Positions 17,868 to 26,904 of a stretch of 64,000 nt of DNA are shown piece after piece. The DNA comes from Vibrio ponticus (GTDB lineage Bacteria > Pseudomonadota > Gammaproteobacteria > Enterobacterales > Vibrionaceae), in the NCBI RefSeq assembly GCF_009938225.1, contig NZ_AP019658.1, positions 868,001 to 932,000 on the forward strand, given 5' to 3'. Positions within the stretch are counted from its first letter, which is position 1; each line of letters starts with the position of its first letter. Made by a program: the position numbers and the translations under genes. The notes beneath the pieces were generated by a model. The model had not been told where the DNA came from and did no database searches. It worked only from the letters and a program-made list of their open reading frames with translations.

Positions 17868-19595
17868 TTAACCTTTGCTGTCAGCAGCTTGTGACTTTCG
17901 TTCAAGAACTTTCGGGTTATCAGTAAAATACGCAATCAAACAGTCTGCCATAGACTCGTTAGAAACTATGCCCTCACCTTGCATATTGAGAATCGCCTCG
18001 TAACCCTCTTTGCCTTTCATCGTGTAAGCAGAAGAGGTTCCAGTGTAGCACTCGTCGTCCAACACTGGTTGCCATACGCCATTAAGCATAATCTCGAGAT
18101 GCGAAACTCTGTTACCCATCGGCGCTGTGGCATCATACTCATAACGTAGGTTGGCAACATATGGATATGAACCTGAGCCCGTCCCTTCCACACCGTTGTT
18201 GGTGGCATTGTTAATCGCACCTTCGATAATAGCGGCAATATATTGACCTTTAATCTTATAGACGCCAATTGGAACCAAAAACGGCAATACCTTTCCGGCG
18301 ATGTCGGCAACCGAGATTTTGCCAGGGTCTATAGAGTTACGCACTCCTCCAGCATTATGAATCGCAAACTGCGCATGATGACCTTGCTTATTCATCATGT
18401 GGATAAACGACTCAGCAACAAGTGGTGCTATCTCACTGCCCCCCTTTTCATCGGGAATACGGATATGACGTAATTTACGTTTCGTCGTGGCAATAAATGT
18501 TTGCTGTAACTCGCGCACACGAGTCTGATAGCGCTCTTTCAAGATCAATTTTATCGTCGGATCTTTGCGACAAGCGGTCACGAGTGGGTGTCTATCTAGT
18601 AAGTCACGCAACGCTTGGTAATCGCTTTCTTGCCACGATTGGCTGCGACTGGTATCGACAAACAAACGACGTCCCACCAGCAGCTCGTTTCGACCACTGA
18701 AGTTGGTTATGATGCCATCTTGGTCAAAGTCGATGTCGCAATGACCGAGCGCGAGCGCATGAAAGCCCGCTTGAACCACATGGGTATTATTCACTCTAAT
18801 GCCGTAAGGGTCGCTATTGCCTAGCCCTAGTGCAGAAAAGTCGCCTTGTAACACGTGACTATGCCCACCGACAATCAACGAGATACCATCGACATGGTTG
18901 GCAAAGTCGAGATCCGCGTCATACCCCATATGACTTAACAAGATAATCTTGTTAATCCCCGCCTTATGAATTTGATTGACGGTATTACGGGCGGTTTCAA
19001 TCGCATTAACAAACGGAGTATCAGCATCTGGGTTTGAGATATCCGCCATTTTGTCCAGCGCCAAAGCGAAGATTGCGATAGGTTCTTGTTCTACGTGCTT
19101 AACAATCCATTGTGCCGATTGTGTCGAAGGTTTGTAGCTATACACATTTGGGTTGCCGCTCAAAACTACTGGGTTATCTTTTAATTCACGTGATAAATCC
19201 CAGTTTCCCGCTAGCAGTGGAAAGTCAATTCGATTGGCAAATTCTGCGACAGGTAAATTGCCCATGTCCAGTTCATGATTGCCTACTGCCATCGCATCAA
19301 GCCCTAACTGGTTGAGCAACGTAGAGTTCGCTTCGCCTTTAAATAGTGAATAGAACAGTGTGCCTTGGAAACAATCGCCGGCATGGAAGAATAGAAAACC
19401 GCGATTTTGTTCGGATGATTCGGCGCGCAGTTCTTCAACGCGCGTTTTGATTCTTGCGAAGCCACCAGCGCTGACATAAGGACTGGTTTTGGTCTCGTCA
19501 TTATTTACATTGAGTTGTAGAGACGTTGGTTCAAAGTATGAGTGGGTATCATTGATATGAGCCACTCTAACGCTTATGGCTCTATTGTTTTTCAT
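17868..19595 (-). CDS. 5'-nucleotidase / UshA-family metallophosphatase without signal peptide
   Basis: About 575 residues. The N-terminal calcineurin-like domain shows HINDTHSYF, AGDCFQGT, GNHELD, LLSHMGYDAD and GGHSH, the full set of dinuclear-metal ligands. The 5'-nucleotidase C-terminal domain (about 350-540) has IHNAGGVRNSI and GSYPYVANLRYEYD. Family members release phosphate from nucleotides or UDP-sugars, normally in the periplasm. Here the N-terminus (MKNNRAISVRVAHINDTHS) has no signal peptide, which suggests a cytoplasmic enzyme or a different export route. I prefer the ATG at 19595, 8 bases after an AGAAGAG sequence; starts at 19601 and 19613 are possible. Stand-alone gene. Confidence 0.85.
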   Translation of the reverse strand: MKNNRAISVRVAHINDTHSYFEPTSLQLNVNNDETKTSPYVSAGGFARIKTRVEELRAESSEQNRGFLFFHAGDCFQGTLFYSLFKGEANSTLLNQLGLDAMAVGNHELDMGNLPVAEFANRIDFPLLAGNWDLSRELKDNPVVLSGNPNVYSYKPSTQSAQWIVKHVEQEPIAIFALALDKMADISNPDADTPFVNAIETARNTVNQIHKAGINKIILLSHMGYDADLDFANHVDGISLIVGGHSHVLQGDFSALGLGNSDPYGIRVNNTHVVQAGFHALALGHCDIDFDQDGIITNFSGRNELLVGRRLFVDTSRSQSWQESDYQALRDLLDRHPLVTACRKDPTIKLILKERYQTRVRELQQTFIATTKRKLRHIRIPDEKGGSEIAPLVAESFIHMMNKQGHHAQFAIHNAGGVRNSIDPGKISVADIAGKVLPFLVPIGVYKIKGQYIAAIIEGAINNATNNGVEGTGSGSYPYVANLRYEYDATAPMGNRVSHLEIMLNGVWQPVLDDECYTGTSSAYTMKGKEGYEAILNMQGEGIVSNESMADCLIAYFTDNPKVLERKSQAADSKG

Positions 19596-19765
19596 TGTCA
19601 TTTCTCTTCTCACTTTTCACCGCCATGCTACTCCATTCTTTATGACATGTTGATTACTTTTTTAAGTAAAAACAGTGACACATAAGATATGTGACCTAAG
19701 CGTATGCTTATATTGAATTTTTCTTTTATGCTTAAATTAAGTTAGCAAAGTTTAAAGGTGAATTT

Positions 19766-21400
19766 ATGTTGCTAGAGCGAATCGAGATTGCCGGATTTCG
19801 CGGCATCAAACGACTCTCAATTTCTTTTGAGCAACTCACTGCTTTGATTGGTGAAAACACTTGGGGTAAATCCTCGTTGCTCGATACTCTTTCTGTCGCC
19901 TTGCCCCCGGAGGGAGAGCCTTATCAATTCAAAATTACAGATTTTCACGTCGATTACTCAGTCTCTTCTCCGCAAACGCAAGATCTTCAAATCGTAATCA
20001 GCTTTTTGGCAAGTGATATCAAAGAGGTAAACTCTCGCCGTTATCGTCGGGTTAAACCTGTATGGGTCGTTAACCAAGACAACGAGCACAGAATCTATTA
20101 TCGAATCAGTGCCAGTCGCGATGGTCATAACGTAGAAACACATTATGACTTTCTTAATGCCGAAGGCGATCCTTTAGCATTGCATCATTGCGAGAAGATC
20201 GCCCAAGAATTAATGACACTGAACCCAGTTATTCGTTTAAAAGACTCACGCCGATTTGAGCGAAACTTTGAAAGCAATGGCAACAGCTTGAATGAACGAG
20301 TGGAAAAACGCATCAATAATACATGTCGCCGTTTAATGGCTATCCCCGGTCATGTGAATAAGGGGGAAATGCGCAGTAGCCTCAAATCAATGGGAATGCT
20401 GGTCGAGCACTACTTTTCGTTCAAGTCGAACACCCGTATTGAGCATGATCAACCAAGAGATGGGATCTTTTTCGCACGTAAATCCGATTCGCTTTCTATT
20501 GGTGAGTACGTTGAGAAATCGAATAACAAACAAACACGATTGCTTTTACTTGGACTACTCAATGCTTACTTACAAGCGAAAGGACCAAACCGCCTTAGAA
20601 AAGGCGCAAGACCGATATTGATCATAGAAGATCCTGAAGGTCGCCTACACCCAACCCAACTCTCTCGCGCCTGGGGCTTGTTGCAACTCCTACCGATGCA
20701 AAAGATCCTTACCACCAACAGTGGTGCGTTGTTAGGGCAATTGCCGGTTCACTGTATTCGCCGTTTAGTCCGCCAATCTGACAAAACAATTTGCACCAGT
20801 CTTTCAACCCAAGGACTTTCGAGGGATGAGTTACGCCGTGTTGGCTTTCATATTCGCTTTCATCGCTCGGGCGCCCTATTTGCTCGCTGCTGGTTGCTTG
20901 TCGAAGGTGAAACAGAAGTTTGGCTTTTCAATGAATTGGCAAATCAATGCGGCTATAACTTAGCGGCGGAAGGCGTACAAATCATCGAATTTGCCCAATC
21001 CGGTTTAAAATCATTAATTAAAGTAGCAAAGGCGTTTGGTATTGATTGGCATGTGGTGACTGACGGAGACCCCGCGGGGAAAAAATACGCAGCCACAGTA
21101 CGAGCAAGACTTGGGCACGATCAAGAAAGACACCGTTTAACCGAGTTGCCCGATAAAGATATCGAGCACTTTCTTTACAACAATGGTTTTGAACCGTTTT
21201 TCCGCGAGATGGTTAAGATTCCACTTGATCACCAAATTCCAGCCAAAAAGGTGGTCAATAAGGTGTTGAAGAAGTTTGCCAAGCCCGATCTTGCTTTGGC
21301 GATAGTTTCACATTGTGAGGATAAAGGGCTTGAGTGTATCCCTCTGCTCCTTCGTTGGACGCTAAAACGGGTAGTCACGATGGCAAACGGTAATACCTAA
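19766..21400 (+). CDS. ybjD: OLD-family ATPase/TOPRIM protein YbjD
   Basis: A 544-residue protein with an N-terminal ABC-type ATPase half (MLLERIEIAGFRGIKRLSIS; Walker A GENTWGKSS at 29-37; IIEDPEGRLHP near residue 290). A C-terminal TOPRIM half follows (LLVEGETEVW, then VTDGDPAGKKYAA with the DxD pair). The order and several long matches (LFARCWLLVEGETE, IEFAQSGLK, DIEHFLY) agree with E. coli YbjD. OLD-type proteins are nucleases powered by ATP; class 2 members pair with UvrD-like helicases in Gabija defence. No helicase gene is adjacent here, so a housekeeping-type OLD protein is the more likely reading. Note GENTWGKSS has Trp where many have Gly. Stand-alone gene. Confidence 0.9.
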   Translation: MLLERIEIAGFRGIKRLSISFEQLTALIGENTWGKSSLLDTLSVALPPEGEPYQFKITDFHVDYSVSSPQTQDLQIVISFLASDIKEVNSRRYRRVKPVWVVNQDNEHRIYYRISASRDGHNVETHYDFLNAEGDPLALHHCEKIAQELMTLNPVIRLKDSRRFERNFESNGNSLNERVEKRINNTCRRLMAIPGHVNKGEMRSSLKSMGMLVEHYFSFKSNTRIEHDQPRDGIFFARKSDSLSIGEYVEKSNNKQTRLLLLGLLNAYLQAKGPNRLRKGARPILIIEDPEGRLHPTQLSRAWGLLQLLPMQKILTTNSGALLGQLPVHCIRRLVRQSDKTICTSLSTQGLSRDELRRVGFHIRFHRSGALFARCWLLVEGETEVWLFNELANQCGYNLAAEGVQIIEFAQSGLKSLIKVAKAFGIDWHVVTDGDPAGKKYAATVRARLGHDQERHRLTELPDKDIEHFLYNNGFEPFFREMVKIPLDHQIPAKKVVNKVLKKFAKPDLALAIVSHCEDKGLECIPLLLRWTLKRVVTMANGNT

Positions 21401-21433
21401 CACCAATTTGGTCTATACCCGTTATCAATTTTC

Positions 21434-21925
21434 TTAATTGCGGTTTTGTGGTTGTGCTATAGCAGACTCTGTTGTTTGATTTAACTTAGCGTGCAGCCAC
21501 AGACCCGTCGTTTTCATTGTGTATCCAAAGATCCCGCCAATAACTAGTGATGGCACCACGAGTTGCCAGTCGCCGTTTGCAGCAAAGGTGGCGCAAGAAC
21601 CAATGAAAGTCCCGGGAATAAAGGCAAGCCAAGCGTTTTTGGCTTGTAGACACATAAATAGTGTCACCACACCAGTCAGCATGTAACCGAGTATTTCCAT
21701 TGAGATATAATGACTGCCTTGAATAATCATCATCGCCCAAAACACGCCAGTTAAATTAGTGATAAGGCTTATCACTAATCCTTTTGCTCCTTCATAAGGT
21801 GCAGCAAAGAAACTTGTGCAGCCAAGAAAACCAGCCCATGCGAGCAAACCTAAACTTACCGCGACCCATCCCCAAATACCGGATAGGATGGCTGTAGTGA
21901 TAGAAATTGCGACTAGTACGCTCAT
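21434..21925 (-). CDS. ycdZ: DUF1097 inner-membrane protein, YcdZ-like
   Basis: A 163-residue protein with five to six hydrophobic segments. The stretch AILSGIWGWVAVSLGLLAWA and GFLGCTSFFAAPYEG match YcdZ as remembered, and FIPGTFIGSCATFAANGDW is the second conserved part. The family has no settled function; the small-residue-rich helices look like a channel or carrier. It converges on ybjD and has a plain upstream region. Confidence 0.85.
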   Translation of the reverse strand: MSVLVAISITTAILSGIWGWVAVSLGLLAWAGFLGCTSFFAAPYEGAKGLVISLITNLTGVFWAMMIIQGSHYISMEILGYMLTGVVTLFMCLQAKNAWLAFIPGTFIGSCATFAANGDWQLVVPSLVIGGIFGYTMKTTGLWLHAKLNQTTESAIAQPQNRN

Positions 21926-22105
21926 TGGTTGTCTCTTGGTTTCTAAACTTTGTGCACACTATAGTGGCAAATTGCACAAATAACACAATAGTGATCACAC
22001 TTTTCAATTTCGAAACAACACAAGTTACACGCAAATATTGACGCAATCGATGTATCAACAGAATCAGTAATAATTAAATCAAACCTATTTATCCACATTC
22101 AAACA

Positions 22106-22136
22106 AAAAAGCCCAAGTCACACAAACTTGGGCTTA
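22106..22136 (-). terminator. Terminator of the LysR gene next to focA
   Basis: On the minus strand TAAGCCCAAGTTT / AACTTGGGCTTTTTTG hairpin with a six-T tail, 27 bases after the stop codon at 22163. Confidence 0.85.
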
Positions 22137-22162
22137 CGAAATGTTTTAAGAACAATACGTAT

Positions 22163-23065
22163 CTAAAAGACTGATTTACCTTTCATCATCCTTAAGCCTT
22201 CTCGTTTGATACACTCAACTAGAGGGTTTTCAATCATGTCAGCCCGCCAAACAAACGACAAAGTACGTTCCATATTGAGATCAGGTACATTCAAAGCAAC
22301 CAAAGCACCACTTTCGATATAGCGTTCAACGTCCAAGTATGGCAAACAAGTTAAATATTGCCCATTTGCCACCATACGACGCAGCACTGGCACGTGCTCG
22401 TATTCACGCCAAACATCCAAATCTTCAACAAGATGATGAATCGAGCTATCAAAAATCATCCGTGTACCAGAACCATGCTCGCGCAATACCCAGCGCGCTT
22501 GCTCGAGTTGTGAAAGTGAAACGCGTTCTGACTTGGCAAAAGGGTGATGAGCAGACGCTACGACTGTTAAATGATCTCGACACCACTCTTCTTGGTGTAA
22601 ACGGTTGTCGTCGCAGCGGCCTTCAATAATGCCAATATCAAATTTGTAATCAATTAACCCTTGTAAAACGTTATCGGTACTCTGCACATTGAGCTTAATT
22701 CGTAATTCTGGAAAGTCATTATCAATTCTACTGATAAGGTCAGGAATCAAGTGCTCAGCGGGAGTTTGGCTCGCGCCAATCGTAATTTCTCCACTTAATA
22801 GATGTTGTTCGATAAAACCTAGCTCAATTTGTTGAGCATCTTGAAGTAAGCGCTTAGCCTTCGGCCTGAGCCAGTTCCCCCAATGGGTTAATGCCATCTG
22901 CTTACCTTGCCTTTCAAACAAAGGTCTGCCCAACATCTTTTCTAATTGCGCAAGCGACATACTGGTCGCGGATTGAGTTAATGCGAGTTTATCTGCAGCT
23001 AGACTTACACTTCCGGTGTCAGCTACCGCATCAAAGACTGCCAACTGTTTCAAAGAATAACGCAT
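22163..23065 (-). CDS. LysR-family regulator, YeiE-like
   Basis: A 300-residue LysR regulator: HTH at residues 3-62 (LKQLAVFDAVADTGSVSLAA, TQSATSMSLAQLEKMLG) and effector domain from about 90. The short linker and the LFERQGKQMALTHWG segment resemble YeiE/CysB-side members. It is divergent from the focA-CBS gene with 234 bases between; a CAAAT/ATTTG inverted pair lies at 23162-23182. Control of focA is inferred from this arrangement. Confidence 0.85.
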   Translation of the reverse strand: MRYSLKQLAVFDAVADTGSVSLAADKLALTQSATSMSLAQLEKMLGRPLFERQGKQMALTHWGNWLRPKAKRLLQDAQQIELGFIEQHLLSGEITIGASQTPAEHLIPDLISRIDNDFPELRIKLNVQSTDNVLQGLIDYKFDIGIIEGRCDDNRLHQEEWCRDHLTVVASAHHPFAKSERVSLSQLEQARWVLREHGSGTRMIFDSSIHHLVEDLDVWREYEHVPVLRRMVANGQYLTCLPYLDVERYIESGALVALNVPDLNMERTLSFVWRADMIENPLVECIKREGLRMMKGKSVF

Positions 23066-23161
23066 AACACTCCTTTTCGTTATAACGCTAATGATTGTTG
23101 GTATTTAGTGCGATACGCGAGATGCGCACCAAAATCATTCTACTCGCATTTTTTTGCATAT

Positions 23162-23182
23162 CAAATTTTCTGATGAGATTTG
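23162..23182. promoter_or_regulatory. Possible LysR operator in the divergent region
   Basis: CAAAT and ATTTG separated by 11 bases, a T-N11-A type arrangement, between the LysR gene and focA. Only the pattern and position support it. Confidence 0.25.
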
Positions 23183-23274
23183 TAAACATTATCAATTTTA
23201 CCTGTACGAAATTCCCCCCTAATCTGAAATGGCGATGCAGAGATTAGCTCGCAAATAAACATAAGGAGGTAATT

Positions 23275-23310
23275 ATGAAAATCACAACTAGGAGCGCGTA
23301 TGTCATCTAA
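23275..23310 (+). CDS. Putative 11-residue leader peptide overlapping focA start
   Basis: ATG at 23275 follows an excellent AAGGAGGT Shine-Dalgarno and encodes MKITTRSAYVI before TAA at 23308-23310. The focA ATG at 23300 lies inside the last codons of this ORF in another frame. The focA start has its own AGGAG at 23289-23293, inside the leader. The arrangement suggests translational coupling; expression is not proven. Confidence 0.5.
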   Translation: MKITTRSAYVI

Positions 23311-24745
23311 CCACGCGAACAATCAATGTTTTTCTCCTGTTGAAATGATGGCTGAAGCTGAAAAGTTTGCATTAAGTAAAGCCAAGAAAAACACCGGTAT
23401 GACATTAAGTCTCGCCATCATGGCAGGCGCTTTTATCGGGCTGGCGTTTCTCTTTTATATCACAGTAACCACAGGTGCCACGGAATCTGGTTGGGGACTG
23501 AGTCGCCTGGCTGGTGGTCTCGCTTTTAGTATGGGACTGATCCTAATTGTGATATGTGGTGGCGAGCTTTTTACAAGTTCTGTTTTATCCAGCATCTCAT
23601 GGGCAAATCGCCAAATTAGTTTTGGCAAGATGCTTTCGATTTGGGGAAAGGTTTACGTCGGTAACTTTATTGGGGCGATGTTGTTGCTGGTGATTGTATC
23701 TGCTGCAGGTTTGTATCAGATGGATCACGGACAGTGGGGACTGAATGCACTCAACATCGCCCAACACAAGTTACACCACACTACTGTGCAGGCCTTTGCC
23801 TTGGGTGTGCTTTGTAACCTTTTGGTTTGTCTCGCTATCTGGCTCACGTTTAGTAGTGGCAATGCAATGACAAAAGCAGCAATGACAATCATGCCGGTGG
23901 CGATGTTTGTCTCAAGCGGCTTCGAACACTGCGTAGCAAACATGTTTATGGTGCCACTTGGCATCGTAATTCAAAACTTTGCACCTGAATCGTTTTGGTC
24001 AATGACTGGCGTAACAGCGGCTCAATATGCAGATCTGAATATTATGCAGTTTATAACTGCAAACCTTATCCCGGTAACACTAGGCAATATTGTTGGTGGT
24101 GCAGTGCTTGTCGGGCTGGCGAACTGGTGTATTTACCGTCGCCCGCAACTTAAAGCAGCCAACATTTCAACAATAACTACTACCGCGAATATTGCGTCAG
24201 TTAAGGAGAACACTATGAACAGCAACATCATCGTCAAAAACATTATGAACACTCAACCTGTCACTCTTACTGCAGACATGACCACGCCAAAAGCGATCGA
24301 TCATTTGCTTTCTAATCAGGAAGTAAGCGCACCAGTAACCGATGTTCAAGGTCGTTTGGTTGGATTCTTTTCTGCGCACGATGTGATGGTTGATTTATGG
24401 TGCCAAGATTATATCCCTACTCAGGGGCAAAAAGTGGTTGATTTAATGTCACGTGATGTCATCGCGATTGATGTTAATGACAAACTGGTCGATGTCGCTG
24501 AGTATCTTTGCATCGATAAAGAGCAACTATACCCAACAACTTCAATGGGTATTGCAACGCGCTTCTCTACACTTTCGTTAGAAGAACGTGCCAAGAGTAT
24601 CAAAGTGAACAAACCACACGTATTGCCAGTACTTGAAGATGGTCAAATGGTTGGTGTGGTAAGCCGTCTAGACATTCTTGATGCACTTCGTTCAGTATAT
24701 GGCAAGCCAACGGAGGTATTAGAAGCTCACCAGCAATCTGCATAG
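23300..24745 (+). CDS. focA: FocA-type formate/nitrite channel fused to a CBS-domain pair
   Basis: A 481-residue protein. Residues 1-290 are a formate/nitrite channel of six helices: FTSSVLSS with Thr92 and FEHCVANMFMVP with His210 correspond to the Thr/His pair of E. coli FocA (Thr91, His209). Residues 306-481 hold two CBS motifs (MNTQPVTLTADMTTPKAIDH ... LVGFFSAHDVM; DLMSRDVIAIDVNDK ... VGVVSRLDILDAL). FocA proteins are normally about 285 residues, so this is a fusion. CBS pairs bind adenine nucleotides and may gate the channel. AAGGAG at 24203-24208 precedes an in-frame ATG at 24215, exactly where the CBS part begins, so a separate 176-residue CBS protein may also be made. The gene is divergent from a LysR regulator and ends at a strong terminator. 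Confidence 0.88.
   Translation: MSSNHANNQCFSPVEMMAEAEKFALSKAKKNTGMTLSLAIMAGAFIGLAFLFYITVTTGATESGWGLSRLAGGLAFSMGLILIVICGGELFTSSVLSSISWANRQISFGKMLSIWGKVYVGNFIGAMLLLVIVSAAGLYQMDHGQWGLNALNIAQHKLHHTTVQAFALGVLCNLLVCLAIWLTFSSGNAMTKAAMTIMPVAMFVSSGFEHCVANMFMVPLGIVIQNFAPESFWSMTGVTAAQYADLNIMQFITANLIPVTLGNIVGGAVLVGLANWCIYRRPQLKAANISTITTTANIASVKENTMNSNIIVKNIMNTQPVTLTADMTTPKAIDHLLSNQEVSAPVTDVQGRLVGFFSAHDVMVDLWCQDYIPTQGQKVVDLMSRDVIAIDVNDKLVDVAEYLCIDKEQLYPTTSMGIATRFSTLSLEERAKSIKVNKPHVLPVLEDGQMVGVVSRLDILDALRSVYGKPTEVLEAHQQSA
24203..24217 (+). promoter_or_regulatory. Internal ribosome binding site and start for a CBS-only product
   Basis: AAGGAG at 24203-24208, six bases, then ATG at 24215-24217, in frame with focA codon 306 (MNSNIIVKNIMNTQ). 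It coincides with the junction between channel and CBS domains. Confidence 0.6.
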
Positions 24746-24776
24746 TAAACCGCTAGATAGCATACCCCTTGATAAC

Positions 24777-24806
24777 AAAAAGCGCCTTAAGTCAGGCGCT
24801 TTTCTT
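24777..24806. terminator. Bidirectional terminator between focA-CBS and yceI
   Basis: AAAAAGCGCCT / AGGCGCTTTT hairpin with A and T tracts on both sides between convergent genes. Confidence 0.85.
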
Positions 24807-24820
24807 CATTAATTAAATGA

Positions 24821-25390
24821 TTATTTTTTTATGCCTTCGACATGCAGTTCCATATCGACATAGCTCGAATCCCCCATCACAGGGATATTAAAGTCAGCAA
24901 GCTCTAAACGTGTCGTACCAATAAAACCAGCTCGCTCGCCGCCCCAAGGATCTTGTCCTTGTCCGATCACTTCCGCGTTGATGGTAATTGGTTTCGTTAC
25001 ACCATGAAGATTCAAATCACCAATAAGATCAAAGTTACCATCACCTTTATCTACTACTTTATTGCTTGTGAAAGTCGCAGTAGAAAACTTGCTTGCATCG
25101 ATAAAATCTGAACTGCGTATATGCTTGTCACGCTCAGCATGGTTTGAATCTAGGCTTGTGGTATCCACGTTAACCGTAATACTTGATGCTTCAATATTCG
25201 CTGGGTCATAAGAGAAGTTGCCATCGAAGGTATTAAAACGACCTTTGATAAAACTATAACCCAAGTGGCTGACTTTAAAGTTAATTGAAGCGTGAGCCCC
25301 TTTAGTATCAATTACATAATCCGCTGCGCTTGCACTCAATGGCGCTAGCATCGCCATAGCTAATCCCGTAGCAAGTAACGTTTTTTTCAT
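24821..25390 (-). CDS. yceI: YceI-family periplasmic lipid-binding protein
   Basis: A 189-residue protein with a Sec signal peptide (cleavage expected after LSASA near residue 22). The YceI lipocalin-like fold follows: DTKGAHASINFKVSHLGYSF, then DSNHAERDKHIRSSDFID and LNLHGVTKPITI. Members of the family bind polyisoprenoid lipids. The start ATG overlaps the stop of yceJ by four bases (ATGA), so the two are translationally coupled, as in E. coli. Confidence 0.93.
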   Translation of the reverse strand: MKKTLLATGLAMAMLAPLSASAADYVIDTKGAHASINFKVSHLGYSFIKGRFNTFDGNFSYDPANIEASSITVNVDTTSLDSNHAERDKHIRSSDFIDASKFSTATFTSNKVVDKGDGNFDLIGDLNLHGVTKPITINAEVIGQGQDPWGGERAGFIGTTRLELADFNIPVMGDSSYVDMELHVEGIKK

Positions 25391-25938
25391 TTTGAAGCTC
25401 CTATCATTTTGCGTAGCGTGTTGTCTTTATCAATAACGTGGTGTTTTATCGCCGCCAGTGCATGAACTGCAGCCATAAGTATCAGTGTCCAAGCGGCGTA
25501 GAAATGGATTTCTCCAGCGATATCAGCCTGCCCTTCAAACAAGGCACCTAAGCCAGGTACCGAGAACCAATCAAATACATCAATAGCTCGACCATCTTCG
25601 GTCGAAATTAAGTAACCAGAGACAAATAGCACCAGCAAAACAACGTACATCAGACCATGCACTAATTTGGCGGCGATCTTCTCAAAGGCGTTTCCCTCAA
25701 CTTTTGGTGACGGCGTAACCCCCTTCCAAACTAAGCGAATCAAAGTCAATATAGCCAGTAACAAGCCAATAGACTTATGCCAGTGTGGCGCGGTTCGGTA
25801 CCATTCACTGTAATAGGAAAGGTCAACCATCCATAAACCCACCGCGAACATGCCGATAACAACTATTGCCGAGACCCAATGGATCGCCCTGGCGACAATA
25901 TTGTAATTCTTAACTTCAGGTTTCATCGTGTTGCCCAT
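25387..25938 (-). CDS. yceJ: Cytochrome b561-type membrane protein YceJ
   Basis: A 183-residue membrane protein with four helices and His residues placed as haem b ligands: AIHW near residue 20, HWHKSIG near 54, LVHGLMYV near 94 and IHFYAAW near 145. These are the features of the b561/Ni-hydrogenase cytochrome-b group. YceJ likely passes electrons from the quinone pool to a periplasmic partner, possibly linked to the lipid-bound quinone that YceI-type proteins carry; that link is an inference from the coupled operon. A start at 25926 (MKPEVKN) is possible because GGGC lies before it. Confidence 0.9.
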   Translation of the reverse strand: MGNTMKPEVKNYNIVARAIHWVSAIVVIGMFAVGLWMVDLSYYSEWYRTAPHWHKSIGLLLAILTLIRLVWKGVTPSPKVEGNAFEKIAAKLVHGLMYVVLLVLFVSGYLISTEDGRAIDVFDWFSVPGLGALFEGQADIAGEIHFYAAWTLILMAAVHALAAIKHHVIDKDNTLRKMIGASK

Positions 25939-26204
25939 TCCCTATCTATTTGCTCGCTTTGATGTTGTAACACAATTATTAAATATGACCTGCAAAGTTA
26001 ACATAAGTTATGATCGATGAACTTATTCAAAAATTTTGAATAGGTTCGAATGACTTAGCGCGTGAGTGATTAGATGTGACCTAAATTCAATCTTAAGCAT
26101 AAATGTCAGGTGATTACTGAGTAACAACCAAAATGTGCAACGGTTTTTAGTGCACGCATGCTAATCTTTGATTTCTGTTGCAAATGGAAGTGAGGAGAAG
26201 AACT

Positions 26205-26840
26205 TTGTTATTGGATGTACTCATACAGAGTGTTAACGAGTTTCAAGCAGATTGCATGGCTCTGTGTGAAAAACACTACCCTACCATTCACAATCGTGGC
26301 ATGAGTGAACATCATTTAGCATTGGCTTTTTCTCGTCGTTTAGCCCGAACGCTGACGGAATTTGGGCATGATTGTAACTACGCCCCATTAGAGACTCACC
26401 CTATTGTTGAGCAAGCAAGTCATTTCCGCGTTTCTTCGGATGTGGGGACCGTCTGGATATTAACCTCTCACCTATTAAGTGCCGGCAGTACTTGTCGAAA
26501 TAAGTTGTTTAAAACAATTAAGAACTGGCAAGCGGAGTATGACTACGCAATTCAGCCGAATGACTTGTTATTGCTGTTGTCTGATCATTGGATTACACGC
26601 AGTAAGCAGAGCCGAGAATTAATTCATTGGTGGACAGGCTATTTACCTGATGATGTCGAGACTTACCGTGCACAAGGCGTGAGTTTATACACCAGTGATT
26701 CTCAACTGTCGCTTTCATTGGAAGAACGGTTCGCTATTTCTCCCTATTACACTAAAGTAACTCATCCACTCAAACGCGCATCAGATCAACAATTAGTGCG
26801 CAAGTACGTTCAGCTCTACTCGGTGGTCCAACTGAGTTAG
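26205..26840 (+). CDS. Hypothetical cytoplasmic protein
   Basis: About 211 residues. The best start is TTG at 26205, because GAGGAGAAG lies just upstream; an ATG at 26184 in frame has no ribosome site. The protein is hydrophilic and helical, with the segment LALAFSRRLARTLTEFG and a later LLLLSDHWITRSKQSRELIH. It has no recognised domain, signal peptide or membrane helix. The gene is followed 64 bases later by the lipase-like gene on the same strand and may share its transcript. Function unknown. Confidence 0.65.
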   Translation: MLLDVLIQSVNEFQADCMALCEKHYPTIHNRGMSEHHLALAFSRRLARTLTEFGHDCNYAPLETHPIVEQASHFRVSSDVGTVWILTSHLLSAGSTCRNKLFKTIKNWQAEYDYAIQPNDLLLLLSDHWITRSKQSRELIHWWTGYLPDDVETYRAQGVSLYTSDSQLSLSLEERFAISPYYTKVTHPLKRASDQQLVRKYVQLYSVVQLS

Positions 26841-26904
26841 CTTGTCATCTTTTTTTCACGCCCGATCTGGATACTGTTAAAAACCAGTCATCGAGTTTTA
26901 GGAT

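Noticed and set aside
19766..21400. Gabija-type defence system
   Set aside because: The OLD-type gene is alone and matches YbjD; no GajB-like UvrD helicase lies beside it.
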